From the NCBI GenBank assembly GCA_000953695.1, contig LN554846.1, positions 2,232,001 through 2,296,000 on the forward strand: 64,000 nucleotides of DNA, written 5' to 3'. This document shows, piece by piece, positions 46,147-54,656 of the stretch (position 1 is its first letter; every line of letters begins with the position of its first letter). The notes under the pieces were generated by a model, which saw nothing but the letters and a program-made list of their open reading frames with translations, had not been told where the DNA came from and made no database searches. The translations under genes and the position numbers were made by a program. The stretch comes from Aliivibrio wodanis (lineage in GTDB: Bacteria; Pseudomonadota; Gammaproteobacteria; Enterobacterales; Vibrionaceae).

Positions 46147-46566
46147 TTAAATCCTCTCAGCTATTAATCCAGATGAACTGGCAGCTAAGTCTCTAGCAAC
46201 TTCTAACATTTTATCATCGGGAATTTGGCGGATAATATCACCAGAGCTAATTTCTCTAACGGTAATAACCTGCCGCCCTGATTCTTCATCTAAATGAAAT
46301 GATAATCCTCGATCAACGCTTTTAACGTATTCATTCAGCTCTTTAATCGCTTCATGAAGTTCTTCTTTCTTTTTCGTTTCAAGCTTTTGTTCTGCATCTA
46401 CCACAATGGCTTGGCTCTGCGTCAATGGTTCTGACGATTCACTCTTTGCTACTTGATTACTAGTATTTACAGAAGATGTTGGTTGCATAGGTGAACTAGC
46501 AATTTTCGTGCCGTTACTTGAGGGTAGAGAGGACAGGATTGATGAAGATACAGATGATAGATTCAT
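46147..46566 (-). CDS. flaG: Flagellar protein FlaG
   Basis: A 139-residue FlaG-family protein. The C-terminal half (about 70-139) carries the family domain seen in VDRGLSFHLDEESGRQVITV and IRQIPDDKMLEVARDL. The N-terminus is Ser/Thr-rich and disordered. FlaG affects filament length in several polar flagellates. A strong AGGAGG lies before the ATG. The flaE terminator separates it from flaE. Confidence 0.92.
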   Translation of the reverse strand: MNLSSVSSSILSSLPSSNGTKIASSPMQPTSSVNTSNQVAKSESSEPLTQSQAIVVDAEQKLETKKKEELHEAIKELNEYVKSVDRGLSFHLDEESGRQVITVREISSGDIIRQIPDDKMLEVARDLAASSSGLIAERI

Positions 46567-46586
46567 AGTATTTTCCTCCTAATACG

Positions 46587-46619
46587 AAAAAAGACAGCAA
46601 GAGGAGCGGCTCTGCTGTC
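46587..46619 (-). terminator. Terminator after flaE
   Basis: GACAGCA and TGCTGTC arms, extended inwards by GAG/CTC, followed by six T residues on the minus strand. Confidence 0.9.
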
Positions 46620-46688
46620 ATATTCAGTAAGTGGGTTGACGATGAAGCCGCCCACCTACCTATTTTAGTATTATCGTTTAATCATGGA

Positions 46689-47825
46689 TTAACGTAATAG
46701 ACCTAGAGCAGCGTTTGGCGCTTGCTTAGCTTGTGCAAGAATAGAAGAACTTGCTTGCTGCAGGATTTGAGCTTTAGTCATTTCAGTTGTTTCTTTCGCG
46801 AAATCAACGTCTTTGATTTGACTCTTAGCAGCAGAAACATTTTCGTTAATGTTATCTAAGTTGTTAATAGTGTGGTCCATACGGTTCTGAGAAGCACCTA
46901 GCTCTGAACGGTGGCTATCAACAAATTTCATTGCTGCATCAACAACTGCTACTGCATCTTGAGAACCAGCTACTGTTGTAACATCGATGTTACCTACAGT
47001 TTTGTCAGCTTGAACTGCATCAGACATACCAGTTTCGTCAGCTAGAGCACCAGAGAATGCGATTTCGCCTTCAATTGTACCTTTACCAGCAAATACTTGT
47101 AGCTTGCCATCTTCACCAACAGAAGCGCTAACTTTGTCAGTTTGGCCGTTGATGTACGTTGCAACTTCTTCGATATCGTCGCCAGCTTTAGCGTTGATAG
47201 TAATTGATTGCTCTTCACCTGACTTATCAGTAAATTCGATAGTCATGTCTGCGCCTTTAGCCGCAGTCCAACCAGCAGCTACGCCTTCTTTCGCAGTGAA
47301 AGATTGGCCACCCATGTTTGCTTCATCAGCACGTAGGTTGTTCAGAGTTAGCATTACTGCTTCACCTGAATCAGCACCAACTTGGAAAGATTTAGTACCA
47401 AAGCTACCGTTAAGTAGACGAGTACCACCAAAAGAAGTTGTTTCTGCGATACGGTTCATTTCATCAGAAAGAGCCGTTACTTCTTGTTGGATTGCGCCAC
47501 GGTCAGCATCAGTGTTTGAACCATTTGATGATTGTAGAGCAAGGTCACGTACACGAGAAAGGATGTTTGAAGTCTCTTTCATTGCGCCTTCAGCTGTTTG
47601 CATCATAGAGATGCCGTCGTTTGCGTTACGAACCGCTACATCTAGACCACGTGTTTGCGTGTTTAGACGGTTAGAGATCTGTAGGCCAGCAGCATCATCT
47701 TTAGCATTGTTGATGCGGTTACCAGAAGACAAACGCTCCATTGATTGGTTTACATCAGATGTTGCGTTGTTTAGGTAACGCTGAGCTGTCATTGCTGATA
47801 CGTTAGTGTTTACTGTAATAGACAT
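46689..47825 (-). CDS. flaE: Flagellin FlaE
   Basis: A 378-residue flagellin. The D0/D1 N-terminus ([20 protein letters not shown] and [20 protein letters not shown]) and C-terminus ([20 protein letters not shown]) are intact; the middle (about 170-290) is the variable surface region. Compared with the other copies, its coding sequence is codon-biased, like that of a highly expressed gene. The name follows gene order in Aliivibrio (flaA nearest flgL). It has a strong terminator, but its own promoter is weak (see 47977-48003). Confidence 0.93.
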   Translation of the reverse strand: MSITVNTNVSAMTAQRYLNNATSDVNQSMERLSSGNRINNAKDDAAGLQISNRLNTQTRGLDVAVRNANDGISMMQTAEGAMKETSNILSRVRDLALQSSNGSNTDADRGAIQQEVTALSDEMNRIAETTSFGGTRLLNGSFGTKSFQVGADSGEAVMLTLNNLRADEANMGGQSFTAKEGVAAGWTAAKGADMTIEFTDKSGEEQSITINAKAGDDIEEVATYINGQTDKVSASVGEDGKLQVFAGKGTIEGEIAFSGALADETGMSDAVQADKTVGNIDVTTVAGSQDAVAVVDAAMKFVDSHRSELGASQNRMDHTINNLDNINENVSAAKSQIKDVDFAKETTEMTKAQILQQASSSILAQAKQAPNAALGLLR

Positions 47826-47922
47826 AAATAGATCTCCTAAGGATAATTCAATGGCGGTCTGGTCTCATCCTCCGAACCAACCACTGTTTCTCACGTATAT
47901 TTAAAAGCTTATCTCTTTATAT

Positions 47923-47950
47923 ATTTTGTAGACTCTCACCTCTACAAAAT
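47923..47950. other. Inverted repeat in the flaE leader region
   Basis: ATTTTGTAGA and TCTACAAAAT (10 bp, 8-base loop), between the flaE promoter remnant and the gene. It has no following T run of its own; the role is unknown. Confidence 0.6.
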
Positions 47951-47976
47951 ACATCGTTGAGATAGCCTATAGTTTA

Positions 47977-48003
47977 ATTTTAAAAGTAAATTTGATTACT
48001 TTA
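47977..48003 (-). promoter_or_regulatory. Degenerate sigma-28 promoter of flaE
   Basis: The -35 TAAAGTAAT is identical to that of flaD, but at the -10 position (11 bases on) TTTAAAAT replaces GTCGTTAA. Activity is doubtful. Confidence 0.35.
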
Positions 48004-48069
48004 GTACCTGTTGGGATGAAGCTATGTAGATGACATTAACTTCCATTCTCACAAGTGGTTACATGCTGA

Positions 48070-49197
48070 TTAGCCCAACAGGCCTAACGCTGCATTTGGT
48101 GCCTGCTTAGCTTGAGCAAGAATAGACGAGCTCGCTTGTTGCAGGATTTGAGATTTCGTCATTGCTGTCGTTTCTTTAGCAAAATCAACATCTTTGATTT
48201 GGCTATTAGACGCGCTCACATTCTCATTAATATTATCTAAGTTACTGATAGCATGGTTAAAACGGTTTTGGAAAGCACCTAAATCTGCACGATTTTCATC
48301 TACGTACTGCATAGCTGCATCAAGAATTGCGACCGCTTTCTGTGAACCACCTACCGACGTTACATCAATACTCTTCACTGTATCGGTAACTTTATTACCC
48401 ATACCTAGCTCATTACTTAAAGAGCCACTAAATTCAACATTCGTTGCTTCTGCTGCAGCGAATACTTGTAGCTTACCTTCTTCTGTAACAGAGGCGTTTA
48501 CTGCATCACTTTGACCATTGATGTAAGTTGCTACTTCTTCAATGTCATCGCCTGCTTTTGCATTGATGGTAATATTCTGTTCTTTGCCATCTTTATCAAC
48601 AAAATTCATTGATAATTCAGTCTTATCTGCACCTACTGTCCAGCCTGCGCCTTTACCTTCTGTTGCAGAGTAAGTGTGACCACCCATCTCTGTCGTATCA
48701 GAGCGCATGTTGTTTAGTGTTAGCATTACTGCCTCACCTGAGTCTGCACCGATTTGGAAAGACTTAGTGCCAAACTGGCCATTTAGTAGGCGAGAGCCAC
48801 CAAATGATGTTGTTTCTGCAATACGGTTTAATTCGTCATTCAAAGCAACCACTTCTTCTTGAATCGCGCCACGGTCAGCTGCTGTATTTGAACCGTTTGA
48901 AGATTGAAGTGATAAATCACGCATACGTTGTAAGATGTTTGTCGTTTCCTTCATCGCACCTTCTGCTGTTTGCGCCATTGAGATACCATCATTAGCATTT
49001 CGAACTGCAACATCCAAACCACGAGTTTGAGATGTTAGACGATTTGAAATTTGTAGACCTGCCGCATCATCTTTTGCACTGTTAATTTTAAGACCTGAAG
49101 ATAAACGCTCCATTGAAGTGTTTAAATCGCTAGTCGCGTTATTTAGGTAACGTTGTGCTGTCATTGCTGATACGTTTGTGTTTACATTGATAGACAT
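48070..49197 (-). CDS. flaD: Flagellin FlaD
   Basis: A 375-residue flagellin with complete D0/D1 ends ([20 protein letters not shown] and [20 protein letters not shown]) and a variable centre. ATG 49197, with GTGGAGAAAC just upstream, is preferred to a start five codons earlier. A sigma-28 promoter lies at 49276-49302. No clear terminator separates it from flaE. Confidence 0.93.
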   Translation of the reverse strand: MSINVNTNVSAMTAQRYLNNATSDLNTSMERLSSGLKINSAKDDAAGLQISNRLTSQTRGLDVAVRNANDGISMAQTAEGAMKETTNILQRMRDLSLQSSNGSNTAADRGAIQEEVVALNDELNRIAETTSFGGSRLLNGQFGTKSFQIGADSGEAVMLTLNNMRSDTTEMGGHTYSATEGKGAGWTVGADKTELSMNFVDKDGKEQNITINAKAGDDIEEVATYINGQSDAVNASVTEEGKLQVFAAAEATNVEFSGSLSNELGMGNKVTDTVKSIDVTSVGGSQKAVAILDAAMQYVDENRADLGAFQNRFNHAISNLDNINENVSASNSQIKDVDFAKETTAMTKSQILQQASSSILAQAKQAPNAALGLLG

Positions 49198-49275
49198 AAT
49201 TTGTTTCTCCACTTTGGTTCCGAATCACTCCGCTCCTGGACCGGAAACCGTATTAATCATCGTTTGATACTTAAC

Positions 49276-49302
49276 TTAACGACCGCATTTCTAATTACTT
49301 TA
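49276..49302 (-). promoter_or_regulatory. Sigma-28 promoter of flaD
   Basis: TAAAGTAA, 11-base spacer, GTCGTTAA, close to the TAAAGTTT-N11-GCCGATAA consensus. The start would be about 75 bases before the ATG. Confidence 0.8.
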
Positions 49303-49331
49303 GAAAAACTTTTAATTTTTTAAGTTTTTCT
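49302..49331. other. Inverted repeat beside the flaD promoter
   Basis: AGAAAAACTT and AAGTTTTTCT form a perfect 10-bp repeat with a 10-base AT loop, touching the -35 end of the sigma-28 promoter. Confidence 0.6.
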
Positions 49332-49570
49332 TTTTAAAGCACTTTCAAATTATCAAGTCGTTATGTCTTGTAATTAGGTTATCGCTCGTTGGTGGAAACT
49401 CTTTAGGAGAAAATGCAAAAAAAACGAAATTAGTTTAAAAATGGATAAAAAGCGTGATATATGTCTCTAAATATCAGAAAGCACCGCTTTAATTGGTTAG
49501 ATTTCAAACAAAGAAGATTAACTAATCCGATATACAGATTGTTAACCCGTAAATAAAAAACACTATCCAT

Positions 49571-49598
49571 AAAAAAAGCTGAGGAAAACCCCAGCTTT
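49571..49598 (-). terminator. Terminator after flaC
   Basis: AAAGCTGGGG, loop TTTT, CCTCAGCTTT with one G-U pair, then more T residues on the minus strand. Confidence 0.9.
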
Positions 49599-49645
49599 GA
49601 CATAGTGTGAGAGTGCAATAATCTTAGAGGATTACAATAAACGTC

Positions 49646-50776
49646 TTACAATAAAGCAAGAGCCGTTGTTGGAGATTGTTTAGCTTGAGCTAAAATTGAT
49701 GAACTTGCTTGTTGAAGTATTTGAGCTTTTGTCATTTCTGTTGTCTCTTTGGCAAAATCAACATCTTTAATTCGGCTGTTTGATGCCGATACATTTTCAT
49801 TAATATTATCCAAATTAGAAATTGCATGACTAAAACGGTTTTGGAATGCACCGAGATCTGAACGATTTGCATCAACAAACTGCATCGCTGAATCAAGAAT
49901 AGCTACTGCTTTTTGAGAACCACCAACAGTAGTAACATCAATACTTTTTACAGTTTCACTTTGTGGGCCACTCATATTTAGTTCATTAGCTAAAGATCCA
50001 CTGAAAGAGAGTTCATTTTGTACTTTATTATTAGAAGTAACAATTTGAAGTTCACCATTTTCAGATACAGATGCATTAATCGAATCTGTTTGACCGTTAA
50101 TATAAGTAGCTACCTGCTCAATATCATCACCAACTTTAGCATTGATAATTAATTCTTCTTCCTCTCCTTTCTGGTTAATGAAGGAGATAGTTAATTCTGA
50201 ATTCTCACTACTAATAACCCAACTGGCATCTACTCTAGATTCAGCTTTATAACTAACCCCTCCCATAGATGACGAATCAGAGCGCATATTATTAAGATTT
50301 AGCATTACGGCTTCACCTGAGTTGGCTCCTATTTGGAAAGATTTTGTACCAAATTGCCCATTTAATAAACGGGCACCACCAAAGGATGTTGTTTCTGCAA
50401 TTCTATTTAGTTCATCATTCAATGCACTGACCTCTTGCTGAATCGCGTCACGATCTGATGAAGTATTTGAACCATTTGCTGACTGCAATGAGAGATCACG
50501 CATACGCTGTAATATGTTAGTTGACTCTTTCATTGCTCCTTCAGCGGTTTGAGCAATAGATATACCATCATTAGCATTACGAACTGCAACATTTAACCCT
50601 CTAGTTTGTGCAGTTAAACGATTTGAAATTTGTAGACCCGCGGCATCATCTTTGGCGCTATTAATTTTAAACCCTGATGATAAACGTTCCATTGATTTGT
50701 TTACGCCATCAGTTGCATTATTTAAATAACGTTGGGCCGTCATTGCTGATACGTTAGTATTTACTGTAATTGACAT
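49646..50776 (-). CDS. flaC: Flagellin FlaC
   Basis: A 376-residue flagellin with intact D0/D1 ends ([39 protein letters not shown]) and a variable centre. Its codons are noticeably more AT-rich than those of flaE, flaD and flaA, which suggests weaker expression or relaxed selection. It has its own sigma-28 promoter (50879-50905), a structured leader and its own terminator. Confidence 0.93.
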   Translation of the reverse strand: MSITVNTNVSAMTAQRYLNNATDGVNKSMERLSSGFKINSAKDDAAGLQISNRLTAQTRGLNVAVRNANDGISIAQTAEGAMKESTNILQRMRDLSLQSANGSNTSSDRDAIQQEVSALNDELNRIAETTSFGGARLLNGQFGTKSFQIGANSGEAVMLNLNNMRSDSSSMGGVSYKAESRVDASWVISSENSELTISFINQKGEEEELIINAKVGDDIEQVATYINGQTDSINASVSENGELQIVTSNNKVQNELSFSGSLANELNMSGPQSETVKSIDVTTVGGSQKAVAILDSAMQFVDANRSDLGAFQNRFSHAISNLDNINENVSASNSRIKDVDFAKETTEMTKAQILQQASSSILAQAKQSPTTALALL

Positions 50777-50793
50777 AATAATATCTCCGTTTT

Positions 50794-50825
50794 GTTTTCC
50801 GAATGTTTTCCGCGGTTCGGAAAAC
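50794..50825 (-). promoter_or_regulatory. Alternative hairpins in the flaC leader
   Basis: GTTTTCCGAA (50794-50803) can pair with TTCGGAAAAC (50816-50825), or GTTTTCCG (50805-50812) can pair with CGGAAAAC (50818-50825). The two stems exclude each other and expose different GGA motifs shortly before the ribosome-binding site. Confidence 0.6.
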
Positions 50826-50878
50826 TGAGCTTCATGTGTCAGTACTAAATTACTTATTATTAGCGCCTGATACTAAGC

Positions 50879-50905
50879 TTAGCGACGGTCAAAAATTAAT
50901 CTTTA
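50879..50905 (-). promoter_or_regulatory. Sigma-28 promoter of flaC
   Basis: TAAAGATT, 11-base spacer, GTCGCTAA. The leader would be about 95 bases. Confidence 0.8.
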
Positions 50906-51027
50906 CCACTTTCTTTATAAATTCACTGGTTACTTTATGAACTATGCGCCAGGTTCCATTTTTGATAAAATTGACAAAAAAATACTAAAGCCCCTATCAG
51001 AACGGTCAAATAACAACCAACTAATTG

Positions 51028-51135
51028 ATTTATACCAAATCATGCTAAGACCTACACCATTAATTTAAATAATCTCTATCGATAAAATAGTAATATCGAT
51101 TTCTAGATTATTTAATCAATTGTATTGGTATAAAT
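51028..51135. repeat. Palindromic MITE-like intergenic element
   Basis: The ends are an inverted pair, ATTTATACCAA (51028-51038) and TTGGTATAAAT (51125-51135). Inside them, AAATAATCT with ATCGAT near 51067-51082 pairs with ATCGAT and AGATTATTT near 51095-51113. The whole 108-base unit could fold on itself, like the small non-coding inverted-repeat elements scattered between Vibrio genes. No target duplication is obvious and only one copy is seen in the window. Confidence 0.65.
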
Positions 51136-51169
51136 GGTCAGATAATTATGTAGGATAAGAATAAGGCAT

Positions 51170-51192
51170 AAAAAAACCAGCCGCAGCTGGTT
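51170..51192 (-). terminator. Terminator after flaB
   Basis: AACCAGC, loop TGCG, GCTGGTT followed by T residues on the minus strand. Confidence 0.92.
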
Positions 51193-51225
51193 CTCTATTT
51201 ATCTTCACTACCAATTTACTTGGTA

Positions 51226-52359
51226 TTACCCCAAAAGCTTAAGTGCAATATCAGGGGCTTGTTTAGCTTGTGCTAAAATAGTAGAGCTCACTTGTTGCAA
51301 GATTTGAGCTTTCATCATCTCTACCGTTTCCTTAGCAAAGTCCGTATCTTCTATTCGACTATTTGATGCTGTTACATTTTCATTAATATTGTTTAAATTA
51401 TTAATGGCATGATCAAATCGATTTTGAAATGCACCTAACGTTGCTCGTTCTTTATCAACAAAACCCATTGCCGCATCTAGTGTTGCTATTGCTCGCTGCG
51501 AGCCACCAACACTCGTTAAGTCTAAATCATTTACAGTATCAAACACAGCTCCACCAATAGCCAACTCTGCTGATAATGAGCCACCAAAAGTAACAGCGCT
51601 TGAAACCAAATCTCCTGCCGTAAATAGTTGCAATTGACCTTGTTCATCAACAGAGGCTTGAATTGTTTCGTTTTGACCATTGATATAGGTGGCTAGCTCT
51701 TCAATGTCGTCACCTACTTTGGCTTCTATCGTAATCTCTTGATCTTTGCCATTTTCATCAACAAATGACATCGTAAGCGTTTGCTCACCTTCTGGTACTA
51801 CCCAACCTTTATTCAATTGATTTTGAGAGGTATAAGTAAATCCCCCCATCTCTAGCGTATCAGAACGCATACTACCTAATGTTAATTGAACGGCTTCGCC
51901 TGAGTTTGCACCAATTTGAAATGAAGAGGTACCAAATTGGCCATTCAATAAACGACGTCCACCAAAAGAAGTGGTTTCTGCAATACGATTCAATTCATCA
52001 TTAAGAGCATCCGCTTCTTCTTGAATAGCCTCTCTATCTTGTCTTGTATTTGAGCCATTAGATGATTGCAGAGCAAGATCACGCATACGCTGAAGAATAT
52101 TAGTGCTTTCATTCATAGCACCTTCCGCAGTTTGAGCGATAGATATACCATCATTTGCATTACGAACAGCAACATCTAATCCACTCATTTGAGCTTGCAG
52201 TCTATTCGATATTTGAAGGCCCGCAGCATCATCTTTAGCACTATTAATACGCTTACCAGACGAGAGACGCTCCATTGACTGATTTAGATGATCCGTTGCT
52301 GTCGTTAAATTTCGCTGCGCAATCATAGCGGCAACATTTGTATTTACCGTAATTGTCAT
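51226..52359 (-). CDS. flaB: Flagellin FlaB
   Basis: A 377-residue flagellin. It is the most divergent of the five in the normally fixed D0 regions: [20 protein letters not shown] replaces the [13 protein letters not shown] form, and the C-terminus reads [20 protein letters not shown] and ends DIALKLLG. These changes are in filament-core packing surfaces, so it may be a minor or specialised subunit. It has a very good sigma-28 promoter and its own terminator. Confidence 0.92.
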   Translation of the reverse strand: MTITVNTNVAAMIAQRNLTTATDHLNQSMERLSSGKRINSAKDDAAGLQISNRLQAQMSGLDVAVRNANDGISIAQTAEGAMNESTNILQRMRDLALQSSNGSNTRQDREAIQEEADALNDELNRIAETTSFGGRRLLNGQFGTSSFQIGANSGEAVQLTLGSMRSDTLEMGGFTYTSQNQLNKGWVVPEGEQTLTMSFVDENGKDQEITIEAKVGDDIEELATYINGQNETIQASVDEQGQLQLFTAGDLVSSAVTFGGSLSAELAIGGAVFDTVNDLDLTSVGGSQRAIATLDAAMGFVDKERATLGAFQNRFDHAINNLNNINENVTASNSRIEDTDFAKETVEMMKAQILQQVSSTILAQAKQAPDIALKLLG

Positions 52360-52506
52360 CTCGACCTCTTGTGACTAAGACTAAGATCTGCTTATATCTC
52401 TGTATTGAAAATCACCCAAAACTAATATTACTATTTAGTTTGAATTGCTGTTCTTGATAGAGGCATAATAATCAATACAGAGACATAAACAGACTCTGAT
52501 TATTAA

Positions 52507-52533
52507 CTATCGGCAGTGAAAAAATAAACTTAA
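52507..52533 (-). promoter_or_regulatory. Sigma-28 promoter of flaB
   Basis: TTAAGTTT, 11-base spacer, GCCGATAG, the closest of the set to TAAAGTTT-N11-GCCGATAA. The leader would be about 140 bases. Confidence 0.85.
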
Positions 52534-52584
52534 GGACATTTGAAATATTAAAGGTGACGGAAAAGTGTATTACAAAGAAGGGAA

Positions 52585-52598
52585 GCCCCTCTCGGGGC
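52585..52598 (-). terminator. Possible terminator of flaA
   Basis: GCCCC, loop GAGA, GGGGC, followed on the minus strand by TTCCCTTCTTTG, a pyrimidine-rich but imperfect T run. Confidence 0.5.
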
Positions 52599-52669
52599 AT
52601 GAAGCTAGGCTGGCTTTTTATGAGGAGATCTGTGAGAAGAACACAAAAAACCAGTTACCTGAAGCTTGC

Positions 52670-52738
52670 ACAACAATCAGTTGAACAAGAGGTTGATGAG
52701 AGATGAGAGCACCTCTTGTTCATCTTGATGACTGTTGT
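52670..52738 (-). other. Large hairpin in the flaA 3' region
   Basis: A perfect 12-bp stem (TGAACAAGAGGT with ACCTCTTGTTCA, 17-base loop) is nested inside an outer ACAACA/TGTTGT pair with an asymmetric internal loop. It starts 13 bases after the flaA stop. Six T residues occur only about 35 bases further on. Confidence 0.7.
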
Positions 52739-52750
52739 TTAGTTACTCAA

Positions 52751-53890
52751 TTACTGCAGTAGAGTTAGTGCAGCATTTGGTAACTGTTTCGCTTGAGCAA
52801 GAATAGAAGTACTAGACTGCTGAAGGATTTGTGCTTTTGTCATTTCAGTTGTTTCTTTAGCAAAATCAGTATCTTTGATTCGGCTGTTAGAAGCAGATAC
52901 ATTCTCTTGAATGTTAGACAAGTTATTAATACTGTGACCAAGACGGTTCTGTTTTGCCCCTAAGTCAGCACGTTCACGGTCAATATAAGCAAGTGCTGAA
53001 TCAATAACACCAACAGAAGCTTGTGCACCACCAACTGATGTTACATCTAGTTCACTTACTGTTGCTTTTTCACCAGCACCACCAGAGAAACCAAGCTCAG
53101 TCGCTAAGTTGCCAGAAACAGTTAGTTCACCTTCTAAAGCAGGTTCTGCAACAAATAATTGCAATTTACCTTCATCACCAACAGACGCTGAGATTTTATC
53201 AGATTGACCATTGATGTAAGTGGCTACTTCTTCAATATCATCACCAGCATGTGCAAATAAATTAATAGAAATTTCTTCACCAGCTTGTGTTGTGAACTCT
53301 AATTTCATGTCGTTCTTGCCAGCTTCAACGCCCCAATCAGCATTTTTGCCGTTTTCACTCATGAAGCGTTGACCACCCATACGACTGTCATCAGCACGTA
53401 CCGACGTTAGTTCAATTAGGATTGCTTCACCTGCATTAGCACCGATTTGGAATGCTGACTCACCAAAAGTACCATTAAGCAGACGACGACCACCAAATGA
53501 AGTTGTTTCAGCAATACGATTTAATTCATCTTGAAGAGCGTGAACTTCTTCTTGAATCGAAGCACGATCTTGGTCTGTATTAGAACCATTTGCTGATTGA
53601 AGTGATAAATCACGCATACGCTGAAGGATATTTGTCGATTCATTCATCGCACCTTCTGCTGTTTGAGCGATAGAAATACCATCATTCGCATTACGCATAG
53701 CAACATCAAGACCACGAGTCTGAGCTGTTAAGCGATTAGAAATTTGTAAACCAGCAGCGTCATCTTTTGCACTGTTAATTTTGCTACCTGAAGACAAACG
53801 CTCCATTGATGTATTAAGATCATTTGTTGCGTTGTTTAGGTAACGCTGCGCAGTCATCGCAGATACGTTAGTATTTACATTTACAGCCAT
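52751..53890 (-). CDS. flaA: Flagellin FlaA (major, sigma-54-dependent)
   Basis: A 379-residue flagellin with complete D0/D1 ends ([40 protein letters not shown]). It is the only flagellin here behind a sigma-54 promoter, a trait of FlaA in Aliivibrio and V. cholerae, where FlaA is essential for a working filament. Its leader is long, about 185 bases. GGAGAG lies just before the ATG. It stands next to flgKL. Confidence 0.94.
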   Translation of the reverse strand: MAVNVNTNVSAMTAQRYLNNATNDLNTSMERLSSGSKINSAKDDAAGLQISNRLTAQTRGLDVAMRNANDGISIAQTAEGAMNESTNILQRMRDLSLQSANGSNTDQDRASIQEEVHALQDELNRIAETTSFGGRRLLNGTFGESAFQIGANAGEAILIELTSVRADDSRMGGQRFMSENGKNADWGVEAGKNDMKLEFTTQAGEEISINLFAHAGDDIEEVATYINGQSDKISASVGDEGKLQLFVAEPALEGELTVSGNLATELGFSGGAGEKATVSELDVTSVGGAQASVGVIDSALAYIDRERADLGAKQNRLGHSINNLSNIQENVSASNSRIKDTDFAKETTEMTKAQILQQSSTSILAQAKQLPNAALTLLQ

Positions 53891-54085
53891 CGTTGCTCTC
53901 CTTTGGCTTCGTTTTCACGAAATCTAATTTCTGCTCTATTCAGAAAAATTAAAGTTTATATCTAATAATTAGTCACAATTGACCAATGTTATCAGTGCTA
54001 TGTAATTACCTATCAATTCTCATGCCAAGATGAGAAAAAAGCACTTCATAACTGACATACAAAAGCAAAGCCTTTAACTCTACCT

Positions 54086-54101
54086 TGCAACTGCTATGCC
54101 A
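54086..54101 (-). promoter_or_regulatory. Sigma-54 promoter of flaA
   Basis: Minus-strand TGGCATAGCAGTTGCA matches the -24/-12 consensus at every important base. The start would be near 54075. Confidence 0.87.
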
Positions 54102-54103
54102 CT

Positions 54104-54120
54104 ATTTACCATTGGTAAAT
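54104..54120. promoter_or_regulatory. Palindrome abutting the flaA promoter
   Basis: ATTTACCA, one base, TGGTAAAT: a perfect 8-bp inverted repeat two bases upstream of the -24 element. It looks like a dimer-binding site; the protein is unknown. Confidence 0.55.
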
Positions 54121-54424
54121 TGTGAATCGCTTAGCCATAATTATATTTAGCACATCCTATGCCAACTTTTAAACCAAATAATAAAAAAATAAATACTAAT
54201 TAAAAAACAATAACTTAAAATCAACTCTATTTGTTTTTATTTTAATATCTCTTCTTTTACATATAATAAAAACCTGTTATCACCTACTATATTAATAGAA
54301 ACGCTTAGCTAAATTAAAAGCACATGTCATGAATATATTCACTTTCACATCCTCTTTAGCCATACCTTCCATCTAGAAAAGTAGCCCCATAGTTTAAAAT
54401 AGTAGACATTTCAAAAAACTCAAG

Positions 54425-54456
54425 AAAAGCGGCAAGAATGGTGACAAAAGCGGCAA
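54425..54456. promoter_or_regulatory. Paired AAAAGCGGCAA repeats, possible enhancer
   Basis: Two identical 11-base copies at 54425-54435 and 54446-54456 start 21 bases apart, two helical turns, about 325 bases upstream of the flaA promoter. Similar GCGGCAATAAA words occur upstream of flgK and flgF. A role as FlrC sites is a guess. Confidence 0.4.
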
Positions 54457-54534
54457 AGCTATTCCTACATAAGATTAGATATAATTCATAAGCTTAGACT
54501 TAAAGTGATGCACAATTTATTACATAATTAAATG

Positions 54535-54567
54535 AAAAAAGCCCAATAGATGACTATTGGGCTTTTT
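54535..54567 (-). terminator. Terminator of flgKL
   Basis: GCCCAATAG and CTATTGGGC, 4-base loop, flanked by A and T runs on both sides, so it can stop transcription in either direction. Confidence 0.92.
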
Positions 54568-54656
54568 ATGAAATCTTAATACTGAGTGTAAGAATATATC
54601 AATACAATTATGTGATTTAGCCAGTAATAATGAATCGATATTTACCGGAATTAATA

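Larger units (their letters stand above)
49198..49645. other. flaC-flaD intergenic region
   Basis: This 448-base gap holds the flaD leader (GGA-rich, with a GGTTTCCG/CGGAACC hairpin at about 49215-49251), the flaD sigma-28 promoter (49276-49302), an AT-rich 10-bp inverted repeat just upstream (49302-49331), and the flaC terminator (49571-49598). No gene is seen. Confidence 0.65.
50777..51225. other. flaB-flaC intergenic region
   Basis: This 449-base gap holds the structured flaC leader (50794-50825), the flaC sigma-28 promoter (50879-50905), a 108-base palindromic element (51028-51135) and the flaB terminator (51170-51192). No gene is seen. Confidence 0.7.
52360..52750. other. flaA-flaB intergenic region
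   Basis: This 391-base gap holds the flaB sigma-28 promoter (52507-52533), a GCCCC/GGGGC hairpin (52585-52598) and a large nested hairpin directly after flaA (52670-52738). No open frame of note is seen. Confidence 0.65.
53891..54656. other. flgL-flaA intergenic region
   Basis: This 766-base AT-rich gap holds three TGGCAT boxes (54012-54027, 54086-54101, 54149-54164), of which the middle one is a full sigma-54 promoter, a 17-base palindrome beside it (54104-54120), two AAAAGCGGCAA repeats 21 bases apart (54425-54456), and the flgL terminator (54535-54567). No gene is seen. Confidence 0.7.

Noticed and set aside
47104-47778. A 224-codon plus-strand open frame inside flaE
   Set aside because: It is antisense to the strongly conserved flagellin and arises from the biased codon use of an abundant protein; it has no recognisable domain.
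46689-53890. The five flagellin genes as a recent tandem duplication or recombination array
   Set aside because: Each has its own regulatory region and a strongly diverged centre and codon use, so these are old paralogues, the known Aliivibrio arrangement.
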